A stretch of 64,000 nt of DNA from Oscillatoria sp. FACHB-1406 (GTDB taxonomy: Bacteria > Cyanobacteriota > Cyanobacteriia > Cyanobacteriales > Spirulinaceae), in contig NZ_JACJSM010000003.1 of the NCBI RefSeq assembly GCF_014698145.1, positions 248,001-312,000 on the forward strand, given 5' to 3'. The notes beneath the pieces were generated by a model. That model was given only the letters and a program-made list of their open reading frames with translations, was not told the origin of the DNA and ran no database searches. Below are positions 33,045 through 42,689 of the stretch, in pieces. Each line of letters begins with the position of its first letter. The stretch's first letter is position 1. Position numbers and translations under genes: made by a program.

Positions 33045-34220
33045 TTAACGTCCGATCGCGACGGGTTCGGGGATCAGACGTTGCAAAACTTGCTGGAGTA
33101 CCATCGCCGTCCAGTCGATATCGGCAACCGTTGTTTCCCTACCAAAAGTCAGACGAATCCCCGATCGCGCCCTCAGTTCCGAATAGCCCATCGCTGTCAA
33201 CGCCAAGCTAGGATTGAGTTTGCCGCTCTGACAGGCAGAACCGGAACTAATCCCAATCCCCGCTAAATTAAGTTGGCGCACCAGGGTTCTCCCTGTCATA
33301 TTACTGAGTTTCGCGACATCCTCCGTCAGACAAAAGCTGGTGTGGTGGGGAAGGCGTTCGGCGAGATCCCCCGTGGGGACGAGGTAAGGCGAATCGGCAA
33401 GTAAACCGAAGAGGCGATCGCGCAACGCCATCAAACGCTGCGTTTCTGCTGCCAGTTCCTCCGCCGCCAACTCCGCCGCCACCCCAAAAGCCGCGATCGC
33501 GGGAACCGCCTGCGTCCCCGATCGCCATCTTCCCTCCTGTCCTCCCCCCGCCAACAGCGGCACCAGGGACAGCCCCGGACGCAGGTACAGCGCCCCAACC
33601 CCTTGCGGGCCGTACAGTTTGTGGCTCGAAAGCGAGAGCATATCTACGCCCAACTGCTCGACATTCAGCGGCAAACGACCGGCCACTTGTACCGCATCGG
33701 TATGAAACAGTACGCCGCGATCGCGACAAATTTGCGCCAACTCCGCGATCGGTTGGAGGGTTCCCACCTCGCTTTGCCCGTAAACAATTGAAACTAAAAC
33801 CGTATTTTCACGCAGTGCCGCCGCTAAATCCGCCGGTTCGACTCGCCCGCAACGATTGACGGGCAGTTCTGTTACTTCCCATCCCCATTGTTCCAGCAAC
33901 TTCGCCGGTTCTGCGATCGCAGAATGTTCTACGCTCGAAATAATCAAATGTTGGGGGCTGCGAAACTGGCGCGCTACGCCCATCACCGCTAAATTATCCG
34001 CCTCCGTACCGCCGGAGGTAAAAATAATCGAATCCGGAACTGAAGCCCGAATTAGGGCAGCAACTTGACTCCGGGCAGCTTCAATAATCGTCGCTGCTCG
34101 TTCGCCCCAAGCGTGTAAGCTGGAGGGATTGCCCCACTGCTGGCTAGAAATTTCCTGCCAACAAGCGATCGCTTCCGGACGCGGGGGAGTGGTTGCACTG
34201 TAATCGAGATAGATTTGCAT
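33045..34220 (-). CDS. Cysteine desulfurase (NifS/IscS family)
   Basis: 391 residues. A PLP enzyme that takes sulfur from cysteine for Fe-S clusters and thiolation. The start MQIYLDYSATTPPRPEA is diagnostic. The PLP Lys is in SLSSHKLYGPQG (about residue 201), with the His before it, and the active-site Cys is in GISSGSACQSGKLNPS (about 330). No iscU or sufBCD genes are next to it, so it probably acts as a stand-alone IscS-type donor. The M28 peptidase gene follows at 18 bp. Confidence 0.93.
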   Translation of the reverse strand: MQIYLDYSATTPPRPEAIACWQEISSQQWGNPSSLHAWGERAATIIEAARSQVAALIRASVPDSIIFTSGGTEADNLAVMGVARQFRSPQHLIISSVEHSAIAEPAKLLEQWGWEVTELPVNRCGRVEPADLAAALRENTVLVSIVYGQSEVGTLQPIAELAQICRDRGVLFHTDAVQVAGRLPLNVEQLGVDMLSLSSHKLYGPQGVGALYLRPGLSLVPLLAGGGQEGRWRSGTQAVPAIAAFGVAAELAAEELAAETQRLMALRDRLFGLLADSPYLVPTGDLAERLPHHTSFCLTEDVAKLSNMTGRTLVRQLNLAGIGISSGSACQSGKLNPSLALTAMGYSELRARSGIRLTFGRETTVADIDWTAMVLQQVLQRLIPEPVAIGR

Positions 34221-34495
34221 ATGATGCTTAATGAGTGCTGGTGAGATGGTATTTCAACTAAGGAACTATCCCCGCTTGGCGGAATTTAAAGTTCAATGAT
34301 TTTCTTAATCTATTGTCCATTATTGATGAGACTCTAGTAACGGAGAGCGCGAACGGTCAGCAAGTTCGCACTTTTTGAAATCGAGCGGGGGAACCAATTT
34401 TTAACGTTTAATGTTTAGTTTTGAGTGCTAGGAAGTCCGAGCTTTCCTCGGATTGCCCGATCGCGCTGTTTGATGTTTAATTCCGCAAAGCACCC

Positions 34496-34876
34496 TTAAC
34501 CGCCCGGTTTGCAAACGTTGTAATCTTCGTGGGAAACGACCTCTTGGGGAACCAGATTGCTCCCACAATCGCGACAGATTAAGCGGTAGTTGCGCGTCAC
34601 GGGAATGCTGATAATAAAGCGATCGTGGCGAAGGCGCTTGCCCCTAAACTCCCGATAATCCCGTTGTGTAGCAATCCCTACCAGAATTTGACGCGCTTTG
34701 AGAACTACATTCCTAGGAAGAGCGCTCAAATCGATAGGATCCTCGGCAAAAGTCGCTTCCCATTGCTGTCTTTCTTCTCTTTTCTTTGCCAAGTTGTCTT
34801 GCTTCTGAGCGCAACGATGGCAGATTTGACCGTATCCTTTATGACCGCAGGGAAAACTCTTTTTTCGTCTAGCCAT
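34496..34876 (-). CDS. Small putative zinc-binding protein
   Basis: 126 residues from ATG at 34876 (MARRKKSF); an ATG six bases upstream is an alternative. Two Cys clusters, FPCGHKGYGQICHRCAQ near the start and LICRDCGSN near residue 100, could bind zinc. Between them is a basic helix (KKREERQQW) and ALPRNVVLKARQILVG. It looks like a conserved cyanobacterial hypothetical, and I do not know its function. A heptamer-poor gap of 275 bp separates it from the cysteine desulfurase gene. Confidence 0.72.
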   Translation of the reverse strand: MARRKKSFPCGHKGYGQICHRCAQKQDNLAKKREERQQWEATFAEDPIDLSALPRNVVLKARQILVGIATQRDYREFRGKRLRHDRFIISIPVTRNYRLICRDCGSNLVPQEVVSHEDYNVCKPGG

Positions 34877-35118
34877 ATCCATCGTGCGGCTTGAACCCGC
34901 ATCCTTTAACGCTACGAACGATAGTCTGTCGGTCGGGAGCGTTAAGAAAATTCCAAATCCCCCGCCAACATCTCCCAATTTCCTTATCCAACTATTATAG
35001 GAGACGACGAGCGACGGGAGTATTGTATACAAAGTCTCTACGATTGCCTACAAGATCTTCGGGTTCTGAGTTTAACGATCGCACCTCGCCGTTTTTCTTA
35101 ACGCCATCAATTTTGCTC

Positions 35119-35571
35119 TCAGTAATCAGCGAATAAAGATGACTTTTCCGGATCGATCGGCCAATCTTCATTCTGACCGCCAACAATTAAATTTTCGATC
35201 CGAACGTATTCTTTGCTTAATTGCCGCAACGCATTAATTAATAAATCTAAGGCGAGAGGATCGCTCGTTCCTAAATCCAGCCAACACCGCCCCCAATCGC
35301 GATAATATTCAAAATCGCTCATATTGTGCATGGGAGCCATCATTATGCTTTCAGGAACTGCGTTATTGTAATCGAAATAGCTTAAGTCGTCTCCCATTTC
35401 TGCAATTTGTAAGTTTTCGCCATTAAAAGCGCCGAGTTTTCCTAAGTAATACCAGGAATTAAAAACTTCTTCGACATACTGCTGTTCCATCGGAGAAGGA
35501 GTATTTTCAAACTGCAACCAAATCCATACATCGAACGGATCGACTTCTCTAAATTGAACGTTCATCGTCAT
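35119..35571 (-). CDS. DUF3531 family protein
   Basis: 150 residues; the conserved family start is the second Met (MNVQFREVDPFDVWIWL). Recognised blocks are QYVEEVFNSWYYLGKLGAFN, DFEYYRDWGRCWLDLGTSDP, INALRQLSKEYVRIENLIVGG and QNEDWP. The family is widespread in cyanobacteria and chloroplast-bearing plants, which implies a housekeeping role in oxygenic phototrophs, but that role is unknown to me. It is probably cytoplasmic. Confidence 0.85.
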   Translation of the reverse strand: MTMNVQFREVDPFDVWIWLQFENTPSPMEQQYVEEVFNSWYYLGKLGAFNGENLQIAEMGDDLSYFDYNNAVPESIMMAPMHNMSDFEYYRDWGRCWLDLGTSDPLALDLLINALRQLSKEYVRIENLIVGGQNEDWPIDPEKSSLFADY

Positions 35572-35634
35572 TAATAAAGTTAGCTCTGTCTCTAGAGTAG
35601 AGGGGAACAGTGATTAATGATTCCCCCTACCTAA

Positions 35635-36468
35635 CTATCTTATCGCTAAAGTTTGCTTGCGCTTAGGGGGAGGGAAGATTCGATCGAGTTGCTGAATATC
35701 TGCTGGTGTTAATTGAAGTTCTAAAGCGCTGTAGTTCTCTAAGAGGCGATCGCGGTTGCTACTTTTGGGGATCGAAATAACGTTATCTTGGTGCAGCAGC
35801 CAACTGAGAGCGATTTGAGTGGGGGTTGCATTATACTTTGTCGCGATCGCTTGCAAGCCAGAATGCCTCACAAACGCCCCTTGTTCCAAAGGACAATAAG
35901 CCATAATCGGGATCTTTCGCTGCCGACACCAAGGCAATAAATCCCATTCGATTCCTCGCCGCATCAGATTGTAGAGAACTTGATCGGTGGCTAAAGCCGA
36001 GCCTCCGGCTAAAGCTAGAGCTTCTTCCATATCGTCCGTATCGAAATTACTCACGCCATAATCGAGGATTTTGCCACTTTGTTGTAAGTATTGTAAAGCT
36101 TCAAGGGTTTCGGATAAAGGGGTGGAACCTCGCCAGTGCAGTAGATATAAATCTAAATAATCGGTTTCGAGGCGGGATAACGAGCGATCGCAAGCTCGAA
36201 GAACCCCTTGGTAACTCGCATTGTGGGGATAAAACTTACTGACTAAATAGATGCGATCGCGGCAACCGGCGATCGCTTTAGCGACAATCTTTTCTGCCCC
36301 TCCTTCCCCATACATTTCTGCCGTATCGATCAGCGTCATCCCCAAATCGATGCCGAAACGCAACGCCTCAATCTCAGTTTGTTGCTGGCTGGCTTTTTCG
36401 CCCATCCGCCAAGTTCCCTGTCCCAAAATAGGTATTTTTCTACCGGAGGGGAGTGATAATGTTTTCAT
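35635..36468 (-). CDS. Aldo/keto reductase
   Basis: 277 residues from ATG at 36468 (MKTLSLPSGRKIPILGQGTW). A TIM-barrel NADPH-dependent carbonyl reductase. The catalytic tetrad is seen as Asp-Tyr in LIDTAEMYGEGGAE, Lys in YLVSKFYPHN and His in LYLLHWRG. The cofactor-binding end is SIPKSSNRDRLLENY. The substrate is not predictable. It is 28 bp downstream of the response regulator on the same strand, so read-through from the two-component operon is possible. Confidence 0.92.
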   Translation of the reverse strand: MKTLSLPSGRKIPILGQGTWRMGEKASQQQTEIEALRFGIDLGMTLIDTAEMYGEGGAEKIVAKAIAGCRDRIYLVSKFYPHNASYQGVLRACDRSLSRLETDYLDLYLLHWRGSTPLSETLEALQYLQQSGKILDYGVSNFDTDDMEEALALAGGSALATDQVLYNLMRRGIEWDLLPWCRQRKIPIMAYCPLEQGAFVRHSGLQAIATKYNATPTQIALSWLLHQDNVISIPKSSNRDRLLENYSALELQLTPADIQQLDRIFPPPKRKQTLAIR

Positions 36469-36496
36469 GAATTGGGGGTGCTTTTCTAGCGAGAGT

Positions 36497-37144
36497 TTAA
36501 GATTCGATGAGATTTTTTTGCAAAGCAATAACAGCCGCTTGAGTGCGATCGCGCGCGTCCAGTTTTTTCAAAATCGCGCGGACGTGAACTCGTACCGTTC
36601 CGGGAGCGATATATAAAATTTGAGAAATTTCGCGATCGGTTTTACCATCAATAATTAAAGCAAGAATTTCCTGTTCTCGCCCCGTTAAAACAGGATGCGA
36701 TCGCTCCGAATTCTCATTTTCGCTGCCATAACCTTCAAAAGCGGCTCGAATTTCCATCGTTGCTGCCGCATCCCACCACGAAGCCCCCGCCGCCACCGAC
36801 TGAAGCGCGAGAATCAACGTTTGCGACGGCGCGCCCTTAAGACAATAGCCCCGCGCCCCGGCTTGAATGAGGCGATCGATCGAGGCTTTTTGCGTCTGGG
36901 ACGTTAAAACTAAGATCGGTAAATCGGGGCATAATTGGCGAATTTGTCGGCAAGCTTCCGCCCCCCCCAGTCCCGGCAAACCAATATCCAAAATCACGAT
37001 ATCCAGCGCGCGACTCTTCACAATTTCGAGGGCAGTTTCCCCATCTTCCGCCTCTGCCACCACTTCCAGCCCCGGTTCTCTTTCCAGGCGGACGCGCAAA
37101 CCGAGACGAAACAGTTCGTCGTCCTCCACGACCAAAATTTTCAT
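36497..37144 (-). CDS. NarL/LuxR-type response regulator
   Basis: 215 residues from ATG at 37144 (MKILVVEDDELFRLG). A longer frame from 37225 merely translates a heptamer array and is rejected. The receiver domain has acidic residues in VEDDE, phospho-Asp in IVILDIGLPGLGG (about 54), Thr/Ser in LVLTSQ and Lys in YCLKGAP. The C-terminal LuxR helix-turn-helix is HPVLTGREQEILALI...TDREISQIL...TVRVHVRAIL. It is downstream of the histidine kinase gene, with a 150-bp repeat tract between them, and the pair diverges from the kdp genes. It may regulate kdp, although classical KdpE is of OmpR type. Confidence 0.9.
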   Translation of the reverse strand: MKILVVEDDELFRLGLRVRLEREPGLEVVAEAEDGETALEIVKSRALDIVILDIGLPGLGGAEACRQIRQLCPDLPILVLTSQTQKASIDRLIQAGARGYCLKGAPSQTLILALQSVAAGASWWDAAATMEIRAAFEGYGSENENSERSHPVLTGREQEILALIIDGKTDREISQILYIAPGTVRVHVRAILKKLDARDRTQAAVIALQKNLIES

Positions 37145-37147
37145 TGA

Positions 37148-37225
37148 TAATTCGCAATTTGTAATTCGTAATTCGTAATTCGCAATTTGTAATTCGTAAT
37201 TCGTAATTCGTAATTCGTAATTCAT
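37148..37225. repeat. Heptamer array of TAATTCG units
   Basis: About ten tandem units of TAATTCG and variants (CAATTTG) upstream of the response regulator start. It is read on the minus strand as a meaningless repeat of ELRITNY. It occupies the leader of the regulator gene. Confidence 0.85.
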
Positions 37226-37242
37226 AACTCATAACTTCCCCT

Positions 37243-37307
37243 TCATCACTCATCACTCATCACTCATCACTCATCACTCATTATTCATTATTCATTATTC
37301 ATCACTC
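37243..37307. repeat. Heptamer array of TCATCAC/TCATTAT units
   Basis: Tandem CATCACT and CATTATT units. The array runs into the 3' end of the histidine kinase frame and supplies its last codons (SDE and stop at 37295). Confidence 0.85.
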
Positions 37308-38347
37308 CAAGGGAGAGTTGGCAGTCTGAAAGCAAAAATTGCTCCTCTCGGATGGCGATTCTCTGCCCAAATTGTACCGCCGTGCGCGTCGATAATCTGA
37401 CGGGATAAATAAAGCCCCAGTCCCGAACCTTTTGCTTGACGATCGCTCTGTCCCCGATAAAATCGTTCAAATAAGTGAGGAAGTTCTTCGGGTTCGATAC
37501 CGCCGCCATTATCCAACACTTTGAGGCTGTGGTAAGAGGTTCCCGCCTCCAAAATTACCTCGACTCGTTCGCCGCGCGGGGAATGATCGATCGCGTTTGT
37601 CAATAAATTCGCGATCGCGCGCTGAAGTTGTTCTGCATCGCCCTTAACCCACAAAAACTGGCGAAAATTCGACGGACTATAGCGAACGGTAATACAGACT
37701 CGACGACTCGCTGCTAATTCCGTCACCATCGTTACCACTTCTTCGACAATCGCGCCCAAATCCACGGCTTCGAGAGTGAGTTTCAAGCCCTCATTATCGT
37801 TGCGATAGACATCGAGTAAGGTTTCAACCAGTTTTAAGGTGGCTTGATGGCTGCGAACCATCATCGCTAACACGGGTTGCTGGCGGGATTCTACCGCCCC
37901 AAAACTGCCCCGTTGAAAGGCTTTGAGCGTTTCAATTGCGCCGAGGAGTGGGGTTTTGAGATCGTGGGCTAAAGTCGAGGCAAAGTCTTCGCGGACGCTG
38001 GCGAGTTTTTCTTGGGATTCTAAGCGCGCTTGTTGCTGGAGAAGGGTTTGTTGGTAAGTGCGGTTGCGATCGCTCAATAAACCCGTGACAATCAGGGCTA
38101 AAGTTGCGATCGCGCGGCTGGCGATCGTTGGGGTTTTAACCATATCCAGCCCCGGCAGCCAAATATTGAGCAAGGTGACAATACAAGCCGCTAGCGTTAC
38201 CCAAAACGTCGTTTTTCGACTGGCATGAGTGCTAGCAAGCAAAATCGGGCCGATATAGAGATAACTGAAAACATAGTCGGGGGGCGTGGAAAACTCGAGG
38301 GATAGCACGATGGCAAACAGCCCGGTTTCCAACCAAATCATTTTCAT
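37295..38347 (-). CDS. Membrane-bound sensor histidine kinase
   Basis: 350 residues. The N-terminal part holds about four membrane segments (residues 5-95) without a large periplasmic loop, so it senses within or near the membrane. The DHp domain has the phospho-His in STLAHDLKTPLLGAIE (about His127). ATP-binding motifs are NLLTNAIDHS (N box), VLDNGGGIEPEEL (G1), FERFYRG (F) and GSGLGLYLSRQI (G2). It diverges from kdpA with 239 bp between, and the response regulator follows. Because the KdpD encoded at 44.1 kb lacks a kinase domain, this kinase is a good candidate partner. Confidence 0.9.
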   Translation of the reverse strand: MKMIWLETGLFAIVLSLEFSTPPDYVFSYLYIGPILLASTHASRKTTFWVTLAACIVTLLNIWLPGLDMVKTPTIASRAIATLALIVTGLLSDRNRTYQQTLLQQQARLESQEKLASVREDFASTLAHDLKTPLLGAIETLKAFQRGSFGAVESRQQPVLAMMVRSHQATLKLVETLLDVYRNDNEGLKLTLEAVDLGAIVEEVVTMVTELAASRRVCITVRYSPSNFRQFLWVKGDAEQLQRAIANLLTNAIDHSPRGERVEVILEAGTSYHSLKVLDNGGGIEPEELPHLFERFYRGQSDRQAKGSGLGLYLSRQIIDAHGGTIWAENRHPRGAIFAFRLPTLPWSDE

Positions 38348-38586
38348 ACGATTAACTAATCAAGGTTAACTAATCACTTTTAACAATTGCCTATTTCATT
38401 CGACTAAAAATTACCATAAACGCCAATCTATCCCTTGTAATCCTTACCAAATTATTACACCATCTAATTTACAGTTATCAGTTGTTCGGGGCAAGCTTTC
38501 AAATTTCAACCTTTTTGTCGGAACAAAGATGTGTGAATTTCTCACCCCCTAACAAGGTTAAATTTTAACAATCGCTCGTAATTGCT

Positions 38587-40272
38587 ATGTTACAAGGATG
38601 GATTCAAATTTTCCTAACGATCGCGATCGTTGTGGCAATTTCGCCGTTTTTCGGTCGCTATATGGCGCGCGTCTTTTTGGGCGAACGAACGCTTCTCGAT
38701 CCAGTTCTGACACCGTTAGAACGGCTTCTGTATTCGCTTAGTGGCGTGCGCGCGCGTGAAGAAATGACCGGGTGGCAGTATGCCCGCGCTATTTTAATGA
38801 GTAATGCTGTCATGCTGGTGTTTATCTTCGCAATCTTCTTGCTTCAGGGCGCGTTACCGTTTAATCCCACTGGATTGGGCGCGCCTTCTTGGGATTTAGC
38901 GCTGCACACTGCGATCTCTTTTCTCACCAATACCAATCAACAACATTATTCCGGCGAAACCACTTACAGTTACTTCACTCAATTTGCAGCTTTGGGTTTC
39001 ATGATGTTTGTTTCCGCTGCAACGGGTTTAGCGGTTGGGATTGCTTTTATTCGCGGCTTAACGGGGCGAGCGTTGGGCAATTTCTATGTCGATTTAATTC
39101 GCTCGATTACCCGCATTTTACTGCCAATTAGTCTTGTTGGCGCGATCGCGTTTATCGCCGCCGGAATGCCCGAAACGCTAGCAGGGGCGCTGGTGGTTCC
39201 CACCTTAGAAAATCCTGAAATCAGTCAAGCGATCGCGCGCGGGCCGGTTGCCCATTTTGAAATCATTAAAGAATTAGGCGAAAATGGCGGCGGTTTCTTC
39301 GGTATTAATTCCGCTCATCCCTTTGAAAATCCCAACGGTTTCACCAATCTCATTCAACTGATTGCTATTCTCTCAATTCCTTCCTCGCTGATTATTACCT
39401 ACGGTATTTTTGCGAATAATTTAAAGCAAGCGTGGATGGTTTATAGCATTCCTCTGGCGCTTTTAGTCCTGTTTGTCGTTATTACTGCGATCGGCGAATA
39501 TCGCGGCAATCCAGAAGTTAACACTGTTTTAGGCAGCAATCTTGCCCCCAACCTCGAAGGAAAAGAAGTTCGCTTCGGCTGGGCAAACTCTGCCCTTTAT
39601 GCCGTCATTACAACCGCGACGATGTGCGGTGCGGTGAACGCAATGCACGATTCTTTAATGCCGAATGGCGGCTTTGTTACTTTGGCGAATATGTTCTTAC
39701 AAATCGTCTTCGGCGGACAGGGAACCGGCACGGCTTATCTGTTTGCCTACTTAATTTTAGCTGTCTTCGTTACGGGGTTAATGGTTGGAAGAACGCCGGA
39801 ATTTTTAGGGCGAAAAATTGAAAAACGAGAAGTCGTTCTCGCTAGTTTCTTGATTTTAATGGTACATCCGATCGCAATTCTCATTCCCGCCGCGATCGCC
39901 CTTTCCTTCCCCCAACTTGCCGGAATTAGCAATCCCGGCTTTCACGGACTGTCTCAAGTTATCTACGAATATACCTCCGCCGCTGCGAACAACGGTTCCG
40001 GCTTTGAAGGATTAGGCGATAACACCCTTTGGTGGAATTTGAGTACCAGTTTCAGCTTGCTAGCCGGACGCTACATCCCCATCGTCGCCCTACTCCTCCT
40101 CGCCGATAGTATGTCTCGCAAACATCCCGTTCCCGCAACTATCGGCACGCTGCGGACGGATACCGGACTTTTTACCGGCGTAACGGCGGGCATCATCCTT
40201 ATTTTAGGCGCGCTAACGTTCTTTCCCGTCCTGGCTTTAGGGCCAGTAGCCGAAGCATTTCAAATTTTCTAG
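38587..40272 (+). CDS. kdpA: Potassium-transporting ATPase, K+-binding subunit KdpA
   Basis: 561 residues with about ten membrane helices, the normal size. KdpA is the channel-like subunit that binds K+ in the high-affinity KdpFABC pump. Selectivity-filter-like segments are visible: [14 protein letters not shown] near 118, [20 protein letters not shown] near 236, [10 protein letters not shown] near 343 and [15 protein letters not shown] near 466. It is the first gene of a kdpA-B-F-like-C-D run and diverges from a two-component system. Confidence 0.96.
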   Translation: MLQGWIQIFLTIAIVVAISPFFGRYMARVFLGERTLLDPVLTPLERLLYSLSGVRAREEMTGWQYARAILMSNAVMLVFIFAIFLLQGALPFNPTGLGAPSWDLALHTAISFLTNTNQQHYSGETTYSYFTQFAALGFMMFVSAATGLAVGIAFIRGLTGRALGNFYVDLIRSITRILLPISLVGAIAFIAAGMPETLAGALVVPTLENPEISQAIARGPVAHFEIIKELGENGGGFFGINSAHPFENPNGFTNLIQLIAILSIPSSLIITYGIFANNLKQAWMVYSIPLALLVLFVVITAIGEYRGNPEVNTVLGSNLAPNLEGKEVRFGWANSALYAVITTATMCGAVNAMHDSLMPNGGFVTLANMFLQIVFGGQGTGTAYLFAYLILAVFVTGLMVGRTPEFLGRKIEKREVVLASFLILMVHPIAILIPAAIALSFPQLAGISNPGFHGLSQVIYEYTSAAANNGSGFEGLGDNTLWWNLSTSFSLLAGRYIPIVALLLLADSMSRKHPVPATIGTLRTDTGLFTGVTAGIILILGALTFFPVLALGPVAEAFQIF

Positions 40273-40275
40273 TCA

Positions 40276-40295
40276 GGGCGAATGGCCATTCGCCC
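40276..40295. repeat. Perfect 20-bp palindrome between kdpA and kdpB
   Basis: GGGCGAATGGCCATTCGCCC. It belongs to the dispersed GGGCGAAT..ATTCGCCC palindromes also seen near 12866, 13686 and 60716. It could form a hairpin in the kdpA-kdpB transcript. Confidence 0.8.
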
Positions 40296-40343
40296 CTACA
40301 GTCTCCTTTTCTCAGGTGTGGGGCTTCCCAAGACGCATTTTGA

Positions 40344-42500
40344 ATGGTTAAAACTATGATTAACAAAGACGAATCATCCCCTTCCCATCCACAGCGAAGA
40401 AGCGATCGCCGCGACAATCGCAAGCATACCCCAAAAGTCGATCGCAGCGGGCTGTATCAGCGCGCCATTCGCGAAGCCTTTCTCAAACTCAATCCTCGCG
40501 TTGCCGTCCGCAATCCCGTGATGTTTGTGGTGTGGTTGGGAACGTTGGTGGCACTACTCGTCACCTTAAATCCGAACATTTTCGGGACGGTAACGGGAGA
40601 TTTAAACCAACAGCGCTTGCTGAATGGCATTATTACGCTCATCCTCTTTTTTACGGTGCTTTTTGCGAACTTTGCCGAGGCGGTAGCGGAAGGACGGGGG
40701 AAAGCGCAGGCGGATGCGTTGCGATCGACGCGCAGCGATACAACGGCTCGTAAATTGCTCCCCGATGGTACGATTCAGGAGGTGAGTTCGACGGATTTAC
40801 ATCGGGGCGATCGCGTCAAAGTCATTGCCGGCGATATCATTCCGGCGGATGGCGAAGTGCTGCAAGGCATCGGTTCGGTGGATGAATCGGCGATTACGGG
40901 CGAATCCGCGCCGGTATTGAAGCAACCGGGAACGGATATCGCCAGTTCGGTAACGGGCGGTACGCGCCTACTCTCCGATGAATTGGTGCTACAAATTACC
41001 TCAGATCCCGGGCAAGGATTTATCGATCGCATGATTGCCCTCGTAGAAGGCGCAGAACGCAGCAAAACGCCGAACGAAATCGCTTTAACGGTATTATTAG
41101 CCGTTTTAACCCAAGTCTTTTTAATTGTCGTCGCCACGACTCCCGCCCTCTCCAGTTATATTGCCAACTTTCTAGACAGTGCCATCGGTACGGAAGCGGG
41201 AAATAGTTTGCGTTCGGGAACCAGCATCGCGATTCTCATTTCGCTGCTGGTCGCGCTGATTCCCACAACGATTGGCGGTTTACTCAGCGCCATTGGGATT
41301 GCGGGAATGGATCGCGTCGCTCAGTTTAATGTTATCGCAACTTCCGGGCGCGCGGTCGAAGCTTGCGGCGATATCAATACTTTAGTATTGGATAAAACGG
41401 GGACGATTACTCTCGGCAACCGTTTAGCCGATGAATTTATCCCGGTTAATAACCATTCTTTAGAAGAAGTTGCCGAAATTTGCGCGATCGCGAGTATCTT
41501 TGACGAAACTCCAGAAGGACGCTCCATCGTCCGTCTCGCCGAAAAAATGGGGGAAATTCCCGCTCTAGACTCTCACACGGCAGAAGGCATCGAATTTTCC
41601 GCCCGCACGCGCATAAGCGGCACAGATTGGCAGGGGAAGGAGTATCGTAAAGGGGCTGTCGATGCGATTAAAGGATTCGTGCGTTCTCGCGGCGGACAAG
41701 TCCCCGACAGTCTCGACGCAGCCTACGAACGCGTTTCCCACCTCGGCGGCACTCCCCTTGCCGTTTGCAAAGGCAATGACATCTACGGCGTAATTTACCT
41801 CAAAGATATCGTAAAACCGGGACTGAGAGAACGTTTCGACCAACTTCGACGGATGGGCGTAACAACGATTATGCTAACCGGCGACAATCGAATTACCGCC
41901 TCAGTGATTGCCAAAGAAGCGGGAGTCGATGACTTCATCGCCGAAGCGACACCGGAAAACAAAATCGAAGTTATTCGCGCCGAACAAGCGCAAGGGAAGC
42001 TGGTGGCGATGACGGGTGACGGAACCAACGACGCGCCCGCCCTCGCGCAAGCGAACGTCGGTTTAGCGATGAATTCCGGCACGCAAGCGGCGAAGGAAGC
42101 GGCAAATATGGTCGATTTAGATTCCGATCCGACCAAGTTAATCGATTTGGTGACGATTGGCAAACAATTGTTGATTACGCGCGGTGCTTTGACGACATTT
42201 TCCGTTGCTAACGATATCGCGAAATATTTTGCGATTATCCCCACGATTTTTGCAGCGGCTGGCATTGGCGCGTTAAATATTATGGGCTTAAAAAGCGCTC
42301 AATCCGCGATCGTTTCGGCTTTGATTTATAACGCGCTGATTATCCCCGCTTTAATTCCCCTAGCGTTGCGTGGCGTAGAATTCCGCCCGCTTGCAGCAGA
42401 TCGCTTGTTACAGCGCAATATTCTCGTTTATGGCTTGGGCGGGATTATTGCCCCGTTTATTGCGATTAAAGCGATCGATTTAGTTTTACCTCTTTCTTGA
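40344..42500 (+). CDS. kdpB: Potassium-transporting ATPase, ATP-binding subunit KdpB
   Basis: 718 residues from ATG at 40344; a second ATG at 40356 is possible. A P-type ATPase that energises K+ uptake. The phosphorylated Asp is in LVLDKTGTITLGNR (about residue 350), the actuator motif is ITGESAPV, and the hinge is MTGDGTNDAPALAQANVG near 555. Membrane segments lie near 58-110 and 225-310 and at the C-terminus. It is 71 bp after kdpA, with a palindrome in the gap. Confidence 0.96.
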   Translation: MVKTMINKDESSPSHPQRRSDRRDNRKHTPKVDRSGLYQRAIREAFLKLNPRVAVRNPVMFVVWLGTLVALLVTLNPNIFGTVTGDLNQQRLLNGIITLILFFTVLFANFAEAVAEGRGKAQADALRSTRSDTTARKLLPDGTIQEVSSTDLHRGDRVKVIAGDIIPADGEVLQGIGSVDESAITGESAPVLKQPGTDIASSVTGGTRLLSDELVLQITSDPGQGFIDRMIALVEGAERSKTPNEIALTVLLAVLTQVFLIVVATTPALSSYIANFLDSAIGTEAGNSLRSGTSIAILISLLVALIPTTIGGLLSAIGIAGMDRVAQFNVIATSGRAVEACGDINTLVLDKTGTITLGNRLADEFIPVNNHSLEEVAEICAIASIFDETPEGRSIVRLAEKMGEIPALDSHTAEGIEFSARTRISGTDWQGKEYRKGAVDAIKGFVRSRGGQVPDSLDAAYERVSHLGGTPLAVCKGNDIYGVIYLKDIVKPGLRERFDQLRRMGVTTIMLTGDNRITASVIAKEAGVDDFIAEATPENKIEVIRAEQAQGKLVAMTGDGTNDAPALAQANVGLAMNSGTQAAKEAANMVDLDSDPTKLIDLVTIGKQLLITRGALTTFSVANDIAKYFAIIPTIFAAAGIGALNIMGLKSAQSAIVSALIYNALIIPALIPLALRGVEFRPLAADRLLQRNILVYGLGGIIAPFIAIKAIDLVLPLS

Positions 42501-42506
42501 ATTTCG

Positions 42507-42608
42507 ATCCCCCTAAATCCCCCTTGTTAAGGGGGACTTTGAGAACTAAGAAGGGAGAATATTGAAAACTTTCCAGTTCCACCCTTATTAAGGAGGGTTA
42601 GGGGGGAG
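42507..42608. repeat. Inverted-repeat element between kdpB and the kdpF-like gene
   Basis: Left end TCCCCCTAAATCCCCCTTG and right end AAGGAGGGTTAGGGGGGA are imperfect inverted repeats about 100 bp apart, with an inner CCCTTGTTAAGGG hairpin. It is a small MITE-like repeat inside the kdp operon. No target duplication was clear. Confidence 0.6.
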
Positions 42609-42689
42609 CGAACCAAATTTAACCGTTAAACTTCTTACGTCTGTCATCTTCCCCGCTCAAACCCTATCTTTTTCTAACTCCTCTATCCC

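Noticed and set aside
33301-33729. 142-residue frame within the cysteine desulfurase gene
   Set aside because: Same-strand, alternative-frame shadow rich in Gly and Arg, with no family resemblance.
37145-37225. Extension of the response regulator by an ELRITNY repeat
   Set aside because: It is a translation of the heptamer DNA array; the receiver domain starts at 37144.
37148-37307. CRISPR array
   Set aside because: Direct heptamer repeats without spacers; no CRISPR array or cas gene was seen anywhere in the window.
41795-42265. Long minus-strand frame within kdpB
   Set aside because: Shadow of the conserved P-type ATPase gene.
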